A stretch of DNA of 62,248 nucleotides from Candidatus Sulfopaludibacter sp. SbA3 (lineage in GTDB: Bacteria; Acidobacteriota; Terriglobia; Bryobacterales; Bryobacteraceae): contig CAMAVI010000011.1 in the NCBI GenBank assembly GCA_945861625.1, positions 1 through 62,248 of the forward strand. The letters run 5' to 3'. Of the stretch, positions 33,507 to 41,493 are shown one piece after another. Position 1 is the stretch's first letter. Every line of letters starts with the position of its first letter. The notes below the pieces were generated by a model. The model did no database searches and was not told the DNA's origin. It saw nothing but the letters and a program-made list of their open reading frames with translations. The translations under genes were made by a program, and so were the position numbers.

Positions 33507-34361
33507 ATGCAGATGTCTCGGCGGATCGCCCTCGAACTCCTCCGTGTCGAAACGTGGATTCCGTGGATCTTCCGCGGGTTGCGGGTGCTGATGATTCTGG
33601 CCGCCGCCTGGCTCTTTACGCATGTTGCCCGCCGCCTGTTGCGCCGTCTACGCGCCTACGCCGTGCGCTCCATGGACCGGCGCGGAACGGCGACGGACCT
33701 GGAGCTGGAAAAACGCGCCGCGACTATCGTGACGGTGCTGGCCAAGCTGGCCAGTTTCGTCATCTGGATGGTGGCAGTGACGATGGCGTTGAATGAGCTG
33801 ACGTTCAACGTCCAGCCGCTGCTGGCCAGCCTGGGTGTGGCGGGCTTGGCGCTGGGCTTGGGCGCGCAGGCGTTGATCAAGGACTGGTTGGGCGGGCTGC
33901 TGATCTTGCTCGAAGACCAGATCCGCATTGGCGACGCGGTGACCATCAACGGCGTCTCCGGGTCTGTCGAGGAAATCAACCTGCGGACCACGGTGCTGCG
34001 CAGTGAGAATGGCGCGGTGCATGTGATTGCCAACGGGTTGATCACAACGATATCGAACCTGACGCGCGAGTACGCCTACTTTATCTTCGAAGCCACGCTC
34101 GCGCACGGCACCGACGTGGATCACGCGCTGCGAATTCTGAACGAAGTGGGGGTCGGGGTGGCTCAGGACGAACCATTCCGCGCCTTGATCCTGGCGCCGA
34201 TGGAAGTGATGGGCGTGGACCGCCTAGCCGAGCGCGGCATCCTGCTGCGCTCGCGCATCAAGACGCTCCCATCCAAACAGGCCATCGTCGGGCGGGAACT
34301 GAACCGCCGCGTAAGCGCTCAATGGGCCGCGGCCGGGATTGCGTTTCCAGCGATGAGCTGA
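33507..34361 (+). CDS. MscS-family mechanosensitive channel
   Basis: The 284-residue protein has an N-terminal helix, a pair of further helices and the MscS pore/beta domain: LASLGVAGLALGLGAQALIKDWLGGL (abridged hallmark GLALGLGAQ), then EDQIRIGDAVTINGVSGSVE and INLRTTVLRSENGAVHVIAN. It opens under membrane tension. A GAGGGG sequence precedes ATG 33507; ATG 33513 is an alternative. Confidence 0.85.
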   Translation: MQMSRRIALELLRVETWIPWIFRGLRVLMILAAAWLFTHVARRLLRRLRAYAVRSMDRRGTATDLELEKRAATIVTVLAKLASFVIWMVAVTMALNELTFNVQPLLASLGVAGLALGLGAQALIKDWLGGLLILLEDQIRIGDAVTINGVSGSVEEINLRTTVLRSENGAVHVIANGLITTISNLTREYAYFIFEATLAHGTDVDHALRILNEVGVGVAQDEPFRALILAPMEVMGVDRLAERGILLRSRIKTLPSKQAIVGRELNRRVSAQWAAAGIAFPAMS

Positions 34362-34380
34362 GACGGGATTCGCAACGCTA

Positions 34381-34479
34381 TTATTCAACCAGCATCTCCG
34401 CATGGCGAATTACCGCGACGCGGTCGTGCTTCCTGTCGAAAAATACCACGCTCAGGGGGCCGTCCTGGGCGGAGGTCAT
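34381..34479 (-). CDS. Putative 32-residue small protein with strong ribosome binding site
   Basis: The minus strand carries GGAGG (34486-34490) 6 nt before an ATG that opens 32 codons (MTSAQDGPLSVVFFDRKHDR, then VAVIRHAEMLVE-stop). A TATACT -10 (34529-34534) lies about 40 nt further upstream. No family recognised. The rest of the 34362-34584 gap shows nothing else. Confidence 0.35.
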   Translation of the reverse strand: MTSAQDGPLSVVFFDRKHDRVAVIRHAEMLVE

Positions 34480-34584
34480 CGCGCACCTCCAGCATGCACA
34501 AGCCTAGCAAGGCAAGGCGTATTACGTAAGTATAGAATTGCCCTTATTGGGATGCTGCCAAGTTGTAGTCATCACAGACGTAAA

Positions 34585-35829
34585 CTACAATCCCAGCTTC
34601 TTATCCAGCTCCGCTGAAACTGCCGCCAGGCGCTCCGGATTACGCATCAGGTTGCGGACGCCGTCGCTGCCGAAGTTCTCGTAAAGTGCGTCCACCGCGG
34701 CGAGCGCCAGCGAGTAAGCGACTCGCGCGCCCGCGGAATCGAGCTGCGACCAGCCCTGCTTCATTTGTTCGAGCTTGGGCAGTTGCCCGGCTTTCGCCAG
34801 GGCGGCGATCCGCGCCTTGGCCGCCGGGCTGAGCGCCGCTCCGGAAAGCTTTTGCGCCAGACCTTCGTGCAGCCAGGAAGGCCATTCGCCCAGCATCGCC
34901 AGGCAGGCGTGCGTGGTCTCATGGGCCAGCGTCTGTTCGGCTACCGCGTTCATCTCCTGCCCGTTCATCGCCGGGACACGGATGCGGCCGTCGAACTGGC
35001 CGCCGCTCCATTCGACGGCGTCGGTGGCTTTGCGGTACGCCTCGCGACTCTGCACGATGGTCACGATTTTTTCTTCCGCCGCGCAGCCCAACTGCGACGA
35101 TACACGCGCATAGGTAGCGTCCACCACCTTCACCATCGCGCGCGCCGTATCCACCGGAATCGTGCCGGAATCGTAGCGCAGAACCACTCGCACGCCGTAA
35201 AGTTTCTCGCTGCTTTGATCGTTGACCTGCTCGCGCTGCACCTGTTTATAGAGCTGTTCCAAGCCCGGATTGGGGGCCGCGTCCAGCGCTTCACGCCATA
35301 ATTCCAGCGCCTGCTTGGCTTCGTCGGAGCGCCAGGCGGCCACGCCGGCCAAGGCGAGCAGAGCCGGATCGCGGCGCTTCTTCAGTTCCGGTTCGAGCAG
35401 AGCCAGCGCGCGCGCGGGCTGGCCCAGTTCGATGGCCTGCTCGGCTTGCGCGAGGATGACTTTGGCCGACGCGGGCAAGGGGGACTGCCCGCTTGCGCCT
35501 TTCAACGCAGCCAGTGGCTGCGTGCCGCGCGCCGCGTGCAGCGCCGCGCTGGTGGTGACCCAGGCCGCTTCGCGCCGCAACTTGTCGAAGGAATTCAGAT
35601 CTTCAATCGCGGCGGAAGGCAGGTAACCTTCCACCCGCTTGCCGTCCATCTCGATGGCGACCTTATAGCAGGGAACACTTTCGCCGCTCAGGGCGAAACG
35701 CAGTTGAATGGGCGTGCCCGCCGTCAACGTGGCTACCGTCCGCGCGTCCGCCGCGCAGCCGCTCCGCAAAGCGGTGCCGTCTTGCTTGACGCTTGCCGAT
35801 AGTAACAGGAGTAGCGGGAGCAATCCCAT
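34585..35829 (-). CDS. Secreted peptidase-MA-like protein with TPR-like region
   Basis: The 414-residue protein has a signal peptide (GLLPLLLLLSASVKQ), an N-terminal beta domain, helical TPR-like repeats around 100-210 and a C-terminal gluzincin-like region with LAHETTHACLAMLGEWPSWL and HEGLAQ (HExxH plus downstream Glu). This matches the peptidase MA-like group, of which few members are characterised. The start has TATCGT-N6-ATG. Confidence 0.7.
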   Translation of the reverse strand: MGLLPLLLLLSASVKQDGTALRSGCAADARTVATLTAGTPIQLRFALSGESVPCYKVAIEMDGKRVEGYLPSAAIEDLNSFDKLRREAAWVTTSAALHAARGTQPLAALKGASGQSPLPASAKVILAQAEQAIELGQPARALALLEPELKKRRDPALLALAGVAAWRSDEAKQALELWREALDAAPNPGLEQLYKQVQREQVNDQSSEKLYGVRVVLRYDSGTIPVDTARAMVKVVDATYARVSSQLGCAAEEKIVTIVQSREAYRKATDAVEWSGGQFDGRIRVPAMNGQEMNAVAEQTLAHETTHACLAMLGEWPSWLHEGLAQKLSGAALSPAAKARIAALAKAGQLPKLEQMKQGWSQLDSAGARVAYSLALAAVDALYENFGSDGVRNLMRNPERLAAVSAELDKKLGL

Positions 35830-35835
35830 ATTTCG

Positions 35836-35841
35836 ACGATA
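35836..35841 (-). promoter_or_regulatory. Leaderless -10 (TATCGT-N6-ATG)
   Basis: On the minus strand TATCGT is followed by 6 nt and ATG 35829. Confidence 0.45.
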
Positions 35842-35887
35842 CGCCTAGTGTGCCTGGAAAGCGCTCCGGGGAAGACCTTAGTCCGGT

Positions 35888-37627
35888 TTAAGGCAACGCT
35901 CGATTCGCGGCGGTGGCGGCTCCTGGGGCTGGCGCGATCTTATAGACTGTACCGATCCCGGCGGTAAAGACGGGAGTCAGTTCCGGGTTGTTCTTTATCA
36001 GGAATTGCACTTCTTCCCGATCGTCACTGCCGGTCTCGCGTCCCAAATCGTCATTCGTAAAGTAGATGTACTGCAATCCGCGGCTCCGGCAATAGTCCGG
36101 GAGTTCTCGGTAAGCTTCCAGGATCGACGCATGATCTTCGCGATACCACCACAGCGGATCGAGCGGCCGGTGGAGCCCGCGCCGTCCCGTGTACAGGTAG
36201 AGCAGGGGATCGTCATAGGAAAGAATGGTGGCCGATGCCGGCAGATTCGCCCGGATCCAGGCGTAGGCCGCCCGCTGATCGCGCAGTTTGGCGCTTTTTT
36301 GATCCACGGTTTCCTGCAAAAAGAATAGGCTCATGAAAACCTGGAGCCCCAGCGCGCCCAGGAAGATGAGCGCCGCCACCGCCGAAAGCGCGCGCGCGGC
36401 AACGCGCTGGCTGGCATCCTTGTGGCGGAATCCTGCCTTAAACATATGCCCCATGTGTTCGAGCTCCGCGAGCAAGCCGGCCAGCAATAAAGGATAGAGC
36501 GGAATCATGTAACGTTCCGTCGAGGGGAAATTGCACACCAGCAGAATGCCGCACGACACCAGCGCGTAAAGCCCGTATTCGATTCCGAATTTGCGGCGGG
36601 CCAGGCGCACCGTGCCCGCAATCATCGCGACCGCGATCACCTGAGTCAGAATCTTCAGGGGCAGCAGGCCGTAGATGCGCGGCAGCGCCATCGAACCCAT
36701 CGCGTAAAGCAGTTGATCGATGTTCTTCCAGAGGAGCACGGGCATGTCGTTCCAGGTCACATGCATCATATAGCGCACGTAGTCGGTGTAAAACATGGTG
36801 GCCAGATCGGTTGTGTGGGAGATGTGCGAGCGGGTCCATAAGCTCCAGCCCGCCACGAACGGAAGCATGCCGGCCGCAAATGCCGCGGCGCGCCGTGGTT
36901 GGCGCCGCCAGAGATACCACGCGGGTAGAGCGATGAGCAGGGCGATTCCGGATGACCGCGCGAGATACGCGGCTCCTCCCAGAACTCCGGCCAGGAAGGC
37001 GGCGCGCACGCCGCCGCGCAAGTCATTGCCCGCATCATTGCCCGCGTCATTGCCCGTATCATTGCCCGTATCATTGCCCGCATCATTGCCCGTATCATTG
37101 CCCGCATCATTGCCCGCATCATTGCCCGTATCATTGCCCGTATCATTGCGCGAAGCCACGATCAATGCGGCGATCAGCCAGCAGGAAAAAAACAGGTCGG
37201 AAAACAAGATGCTGCCGAACCAGATCACGTACGGATTCAGTCCCAACAGCGCCACCAGCAGCCAGATCCGCCACTCCGGCACGCCGTTGCGCCGGTACCA
37301 GATCCACGCCAGCGCCAGATAGCCCGCCAGCATCAGCCAGCCCAGGAAAGTAGCGATGCGCAGGTTTTCCGGAAAATGCGGATCGATCTTCCAGGCCGCG
37401 GATAGGTACAGCGGATAGAGCGGCGGGAACTTGGTCTGCAGCGGGTTCTCCGGCAAACTCGAAATGCGGTAGCCGCCGTCTTGCGCGATGCTCTTCGCGC
37501 CCACGAAGAGGAGCCCATCGTCATGCAGATAGGCGAATTGCGGCATGTCGCGGTTCTTCCAAACGAAGTGGAGCGATGGGAGCAAGATCGCGGTGAAAAT
37601 TAGAATGGTACGGATGCGTGCGCTCAT
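35888..37627 (-). CDS. GT39/ArnT-like membrane glycosyltransferase with NDxG repeat
   Basis: The 579-residue protein has ~10 hydrophobic segments and the lipid-linked sugar transferase layout: acidic FAYLHDDGLLFVGAKSIAQD in the first external loop and KFPPLYPLYLSAAWKIDP. At about residues 160-200 it holds ten tandem NDTG/NDAG tetrapeptides. The paralogue at 44799-46406 has a short loop (AAEHPDGRG) at the same place. It lies 9 bp after the methyltransferase gene, in a surface-glycan operon. Donor and acceptor unknown. Confidence 0.8.
   Translation of the reverse strand: MSARIRTILIFTAILLPSLHFVWKNRDMPQFAYLHDDGLLFVGAKSIAQDGGYRISSLPENPLQTKFPPLYPLYLSAAWKIDPHFPENLRIATFLGWLMLAGYLALAWIWYRRNGVPEWRIWLLVALLGLNPYVIWFGSILFSDLFFSCWLIAALIVASRNDTGNDTGNDAGNDAGNDTGNDAGNDTGNDTGNDAGNDAGNDLRGGVRAAFLAGVLGGAAYLARSSGIALLIALPAWYLWRRQPRRAAAFAAGMLPFVAGWSLWTRSHISHTTDLATMFYTDYVRYMMHVTWNDMPVLLWKNIDQLLYAMGSMALPRIYGLLPLKILTQVIAVAMIAGTVRLARRKFGIEYGLYALVSCGILLVCNFPSTERYMIPLYPLLLAGLLAELEHMGHMFKAGFRHKDASQRVAARALSAVAALIFLGALGLQVFMSLFFLQETVDQKSAKLRDQRAAYAWIRANLPASATILSYDDPLLYLYTGRRGLHRPLDPLWWYREDHASILEAYRELPDYCRSRGLQYIYFTNDDLGRETGSDDREEVQFLIKNNPELTPVFTAGIGTVYKIAPAPGAATAANRALP
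37024..37149. repeat. 12-bp coding tandem repeat, ~10.5 units
   Basis: CATTGCCCGCAT and CATTGCCCGTAT units alternate, read on the minus strand as AATGATGCGGGC (NDAG) and AATGATACGGGC (NDTG). The order from the protein N-terminus is T T A A T A T T A A, suggesting a 24- to 72-bp higher-order duplication. Unit length is a multiple of 3, so copy changes keep the frame. Confidence 0.9.
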
Positions 37628-37636
37628 GGATTGCGG

Positions 37637-38320
37637 TTACTTCGCGGCCAGCACGCAGTACTGCGCGCCCAGCGGCAGATGCGAGAAGAATTCTTCCGTT
37701 GGCCGCAGGAACGCCAGGGGCCGCGGGAAGTAGAATAAAGTCCAACTGTGCGGCGCGGCGATAAAGCCACCGGCGCGCACCAGGCGGCGGGCCTCGGGAA
37801 TGGAGAGAGGGATGGCATCGCGGTCGAAAGGGATGCGGCTCATTACCAGGCGCGTTCCCGGATTCCACGGATTATTTTCAAACAGCGCCAGATGCCCGCC
37901 GGGACGCAGTGCGCGATAGATAGACTCGATCGCGCCCACGCGCTGCTCCGGTTCGATGTGGTGGAATACGCCGTTGACGTAGCACAGGTCGAAACCATTT
38001 TCGTCCGCAAGTTCCGCCAGAGGGCGGAAGCGCACGCGGCCGGAGCCGTAACGTTCCGTTCCGTATTCCAGAGCCTTTTCGCTGGTGTCCACGCCAACGA
38101 TTTCCGCATGAGGGAATTTTTCGCTCAGATGCCGCGTCGCGGTTCCGATGCCGCAGCCGAAGTCCAGAATCCGCCGCGGCCGGAAATCGGGTGGCAGACG
38201 GGAAGGCAGGCTCTCGATGCGTCCACGGATGAAAAATTCCTGGCCTTCTCCGGACAAACGGATGCCCTGGTTGAGCATCTGGTTGTATTCGGCGCTGAGG
38301 TCAAACAAGGCTTCCGGCAT
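37637..38320 (-). CDS. Class I SAM-dependent methyltransferase
   Basis: The 227-residue protein has the SAM motif ILDFGCGIGTATRHLSEKF, an acidic residue in AEIVGVDTSEKALEYG, LCYVNGVFHHIEPEQR and ALRPGGHLALFENNPW. The substrate is unknown; between a GT2 and a GT39 gene it may modify a glycan lipid. It starts directly after the GT2 stop codon. Confidence 0.85.
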   Translation of the reverse strand: MPEALFDLSAEYNQMLNQGIRLSGEGQEFFIRGRIESLPSRLPPDFRPRRILDFGCGIGTATRHLSEKFPHAEIVGVDTSEKALEYGTERYGSGRVRFRPLAELADENGFDLCYVNGVFHHIEPEQRVGAIESIYRALRPGGHLALFENNPWNPGTRLVMSRIPFDRDAIPLSIPEARRLVRAGGFIAAPHSWTLFYFPRPLAFLRPTEEFFSHLPLGAQYCVLAAK

Positions 38321-39514
38321 CTATTTCTTCCTGAGGTCCTGCCAGTACGCGGCGCGTTCGCGCACCAAGTCCAGAACATAATCCAGCGAGCGAGTCACCA
38401 GCAGAACCGCCATCGCTGAAAAACAAGATGTCATCACGATGAACCGCGACCAGTGCTCGTAGGTGGATCCGGTTTCCAATCGTTCGAGGAAGCTGCCTAA
38501 CACCAGCGATCCGCCGGCGGCGGCCAGGACCGCGTTGACCGTCCAGAACCAGCCGCCCCGGAAAAATGTTTCCCAGGCTGAAGCCTTGCGCGATCCGACT
38601 TCTTCGGCGAGCGCAATTTCGATAATCCGTTTGCTCAGATAGCTGGCGCACACGCACAGCACAGCGCCGATTCCCAGTAAGTGACTTACCAGGAAGCGGT
38701 AGATCATCCATTCGAGCACGCGATGGTGCCGCAGATAGTAGACCGCCGGCGGGTACATCAATACGGCCGAAGAGGCCATCATCACCAGTGCGGCTGCATT
38801 GAGCGGACGGGAAGGCCGGTACAAGAACGCCGATTCCAGAATCACGCGCAGAAAGCGCAGCCCGTCCTTAATGACGCGCAATTTCGATTCGCCGACGCGC
38901 TCATGATAGGGCATGTCGACTTCGCCGATGCGCAACGCTCCCGACAGCATCGCCCGCGCGCTCATGGCCGGGGTGAAGTGCAGGCCGTCGGGCAAAGGAA
39001 ACAACCGGTTCAGACTGGAGCGCCGGACCACGCGCATGCCGCTGGCTGTATCGCGCACGCGGGAGCGCGCAAACAGGCTGAGCAGTGAAGCGAAGATGAC
39101 ATTTCCCACCCGGCGCAGCAGCGGCATTTCGCTCTTAGCGTTCAAGCGGCAGCCCAGCACTACGTCGTTATTGTTGTCGATGAGTTGATTGCAAAGAGGA
39201 GCGAAGAACTCCGGGTCGCAGGTGCCATCCGCGTCCAGGAACCCGAGAACGTCGGCGTCGGATTTCTGCCAAGCTTCCTTAATGGCCGCCCCGTAGCCCT
39301 GGTTTTGCGTGAATACGATGAGATTGATCAGATCGCCGTATTTGGCGGCGCGCTCGACGGTGCGGTCCGTGGAACCGTCGCTCACGACGGTGACTTCCAC
39401 TTCCGTTACAGCGGAGTGCTCCTTTATATAACGCTTGGCGGCCAGCGCGCGTTCAATGATGCTTTCTATGTTATCTTCTTCATTCAACGCGGGTATGGCA
39501 ATGCCTAGTTTCAT
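38321..39514 (-). CDS. GT2 glycosyltransferase with C-terminal membrane helices
   Basis: The 397-residue protein begins KLGIAIPALNEEDNIESIIE and has VTVVSDGSTDRTVE, a DxD motif in GFLDADGTCDPEFF and RDTASGMRVVRRSSL. Four hydrophobic helices follow after ~240. It resembles dolichol/undecaprenyl-phosphate sugar transferases that charge lipid donors for GT39/ArnT enzymes, which fits the GT39 gene two positions downstream. AGGAG lies 9 nt before ATG 39514. It is divergent from the pilin gene. Confidence 0.85.
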   Translation of the reverse strand: MKLGIAIPALNEEDNIESIIERALAAKRYIKEHSAVTEVEVTVVSDGSTDRTVERAAKYGDLINLIVFTQNQGYGAAIKEAWQKSDADVLGFLDADGTCDPEFFAPLCNQLIDNNNDVVLGCRLNAKSEMPLLRRVGNVIFASLLSLFARSRVRDTASGMRVVRRSSLNRLFPLPDGLHFTPAMSARAMLSGALRIGEVDMPYHERVGESKLRVIKDGLRFLRVILESAFLYRPSRPLNAAALVMMASSAVLMYPPAVYYLRHHRVLEWMIYRFLVSHLLGIGAVLCVCASYLSKRIIEIALAEEVGSRKASAWETFFRGGWFWTVNAVLAAAGGSLVLGSFLERLETGSTYEHWSRFIVMTSCFSAMAVLLVTRSLDYVLDLVRERAAYWQDLRKK

Positions 39515-39808
39515 CCGTGGGTCTCCTGGAGGCCGCTTTACTTCCAGTCCTTGCTATCGGCTCAATAACTTGGGAAGTTTAACCGCAGCGGCGCCGGGCT
39601 GCTTGCAACCCGCTTTCTCCCCGCAAGCGGGGGTACCGTACTAGTTCTAAGGGTCTGCAAGTACTTCAAAAAAAGGGTTTCTTAGACGTTTTCTGAGGGC
39701 AGACTAGGCCTAAACCCTGATTTAACGGAAGCCGGATTCACGATAAAGTTCTCGTAGCGACAGAGACAGTCGCCGAAGAGATTAGACGGAGAGGAAACTA
39801 GGAGACTC
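39515..39808. other. Divergent intergenic region, GT2 operon and Flp pilin leader
   Basis: No gene seen. It holds a GC hairpin CCCCGCAAGCGGGG (39619-39632) and a long-range inverted repeat AGGGTTT (39674-39680) / AAACCCT (39712-39718) in the likely pilin leader. The pilin ribosome binding site AGGAG lies just before 39809. Confidence 0.4.
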
Positions 39809-40000
39809 ATGAAAAACTTACTGCTTAAGCTGAAGATGATGAAGGATACCCGTGGTCAGGACCTCATCGAATACGCGTTGATGGCTGGCTTCGTTGCCGT
39901 TGCCGCTGGCGCGATCATGCCGGGCGTTGCGACGTCCATCAGCACGATCTTCTCGAAGGTCGCGTCCGTGATGGCCGCTGCGACCAACGCCGGTAGCTAA
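39809..40000 (+). CDS. Flp-family type IVb pilin
   Basis: The 63-residue prepilin has a basic leader MKNLLLKLKMMKDTRG, the prepilin-peptidase site G|QDLIEYALMAGFVAV (Glu at +5 of the mature protein) and a hydrophobic helix. Flp pilins form thin adhesion fibres assembled by Tad machinery. No tad gene is in the window, so assembly must come from elsewhere. An AGGAG site and a strong terminator mark an independent transcript. Confidence 0.85.
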   Translation: MKNLLLKLKMMKDTRGQDLIEYALMAGFVAVAAGAIMPGVATSISTIFSKVASVMAAATNAGS

Positions 40001-40020
40001 ATATCTACCTTTCGGCGACC

Positions 40021-40070
40021 GGAGGAACGGGCGGGCTGCGGCCTCAGCCCGTTCCTCCTCGCTTTTATTT
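40021..40070 (+). terminator. Rho-independent terminator of the pilin gene
   Basis: GGAGGAACGGG (40021-40031) pairs with CCCGTTCCTCC (40048-40058), an 11-bp stem with a 16-nt GC-rich loop, followed by GCTTTTATTT. Confidence 0.85.
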
Positions 40071-40127
40071 GTCCCCGCTATTCCCGCCCCGCGGATTCCC
40101 CCATCGTATTTCCCCTTTGACCCGTTC

Positions 40128-40133
40128 TATCCT
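40128..40133 (+). promoter_or_regulatory. Leaderless -10 (TATCCT-N6-ATG)
   Basis: TATCCT, 6 nt, then ATG 40140. The element lies downstream of the pilin terminator. Confidence 0.5.
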
Positions 40134-40139
40134 TGAAAA

Positions 40140-40808
40140 ATGCAGCAAGTACTGGTCTACGCCGATTCGCTGACGTGGGGCATCATCCCCGATTCCCGCC
40201 AGCGCTTACCGTTTGATGAACGCTGGCCCGGCGCACTCGAGGGGAAGCTCAGCGCCTCCGGACGGCGCGTGCGGGTCATCGAAGATTGCCTGAATGGCCG
40301 GCGCACGGTCTGGGAAGATCCGTTCAAGCCGGGCCGCAATGGGCTTCAGGGATTGCAGCAACGCATCGAGATCTGCTCGCCCTTATCGCTGGTGATTTTG
40401 ATGCTGGGAACCAACGACGTGCAGTACTGTCATCCATATAATGACGGATGGGCCGCCGGGCAGGGCATCGCGGCGCTGGTCCGCGAGATCCGCGTTGCGC
40501 CCATCGAGCCGGGCATGCCGGTGCCGCCCATACTGATCGTGTGTCCGCCCCGCATGAGCACTCCCAAGGGGCTTATCGCGGAGAAGTTTCGGGGCGCCGA
40601 AACCAGGTGCGAGGGCATGGCCGAGGCGTATCAGGAGGTTGCCGCCGCGCTGGGCTGCCACTTTTTCGATGCAAACACGGTAATCACCGCGAGCAAAGTG
40701 GACGGTGTCCATCTGGATCCGGATCAGCACCTGGCTCTGGGGGCGGCACTCGCCGGCGTTGTGGGGCCGCTGCTGCTGACCGCCGGTTCACAGGAACCTA
40801 TCACATAA
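40140..40808 (+). CDS. SGNH/GDSL-family hydrolase (arylesterase type)
   Basis: The 222-residue protein has SGNH blocks: VLVYADSLTWGIIP (nucleophile Ser; the usual GDS is ADS here), EDCLNGRRTVWEDPFKPGRN, LVILMLGTNDVQY and the Asp-His dyad in SKVDGVHLDPDQH. It is probably a cytosolic esterase, as no signal peptide is present. Substrate unknown. Confidence 0.8.
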   Translation: MQQVLVYADSLTWGIIPDSRQRLPFDERWPGALEGKLSASGRRVRVIEDCLNGRRTVWEDPFKPGRNGLQGLQQRIEICSPLSLVILMLGTNDVQYCHPYNDGWAAGQGIAALVREIRVAPIEPGMPVPPILIVCPPRMSTPKGLIAEKFRGAETRCEGMAEAYQEVAAALGCHFFDANTVITASKVDGVHLDPDQHLALGAALAGVVGPLLLTAGSQEPIT

Positions 40809-40928
40809 ACCCGTTCGTGACCGGGAGTTGCGCGCGAGTGAATTCATGCCCAAAAAACGTCACGGGAGTGAATCGGTAAACACTGTGCCGTTGCGGGTTC
40901 TATCCACTCGTGGCGTTAGCCAAGGAGC

Positions 40929-40934
40929 TAAACT
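40929..40934 (+). promoter_or_regulatory. Leaderless -10 (TAAACT-N6-ATG) of hicBA
   Basis: TAAACT, 6 nt, then ATG 40941. Confidence 0.5.
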
Positions 40935-40940
40935 AGAGAC

Positions 40941-41156
40941 ATGGCACGCCAGTTTGATGTCGTTATCGAGCGAGATGAAGACGGGCTGTACGTTGCCTCG
41001 GTACCCCAATTGCCAGGGTGTCACACCGATGGCACCTCGCTCGACGAACTCATGGTAGAGATTCGCGAAGCCATTGAGCTTTGCCTTGAAGTGGAAGGTG
41101 GGCAGCCGGCCAACTTGGAATTCGTCGGCATTCAGCGGGTCACAATCGCCGCATGA
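40941..41156 (+). CDS. hicB: HicB antitoxin
   Basis: The 71-residue HicB fold: FDVVIERDEDGLYVASVPQL, PGCHTDGTSLDELMVEIREA and a C-terminal strand FVGIQRVTIAA. It should bind and block the HicA toxin encoded next, and usually also represses the operon. hicA begins 4 bp before its stop (ATGA). The order is antitoxin first, opposite to the degenerate locus at 27.7 kb. Confidence 0.85.
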   Translation: MARQFDVVIERDEDGLYVASVPQLPGCHTDGTSLDELMVEIREAIELCLEVEGGQPANLEFVGIQRVTIAA

Positions 41157-41374
41157 GTACTCTCCCGCGTCCTGCGGGAAAAGAGCTTGTCAAAGCCCTG
41201 GAGCGGGCAGGCTTCATTGCGGAGCGTGTCCAGGGTAGTCATTATTTCCTGCGTCATCAGGACGGTCGAGCGACCGTTGTTCCACTTCGCACCCGTACGC
41301 TGGGCCTGGGGCTCTTACGGAAGATTTTGTCCGATTGTGGCATCAAGCCGGAGCAGCTTAGCGATCTGCTGTGA
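41153..41374 (+). CDS. hicA: HicA toxin (mRNA interferase)
   Basis: The 73-residue dsRBD-like toxin: AGKELVKALERAGFIAERVQ, then GSHYFLRHQDGRATVVPLRT with the catalytic His of the GSH motif, and LLRKILSDCGIKPEQLSDLL. HicA cleaves mRNA. All expected elements are present, so the module is probably functional. Confidence 0.85.
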   Translation: MSTLPRPAGKELVKALERAGFIAERVQGSHYFLRHQDGRATVVPLRTRTLGLGLLRKILSDCGIKPEQLSDLL

Positions 41375-41493
41375 GCGGGGCGACGCCGTACATCACTGAC
41401 GAGCACGCCGTTGATCATTCTCAATCCCGGCGGGGTGGTTCCCTGGCAAAGTGTGGTTTTCGCTAAGCAGCACCATTTTGAACGGCTTAGGAA

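Noticed and set aside
37024-37149. CRISPR-like array
   Set aside because: Units are 12 bp with no unique spacers, lie inside a coding frame and keep it open; no cas gene in the window.
36766-37353. Frames reading HCPYHCPHHCP or MIRAMMRAMIRA across the 12-bp repeat
   Set aside because: Alternate-frame readings of the minisatellite inside the glycosyltransferase gene; no flanking coding sequence supports them.
40808-40940. Small frame (MPKKRHGSESVNT...) before hicB
   Set aside because: No similarity, no start signal, and it runs into hicB in another frame; hicB has a clear leaderless start.
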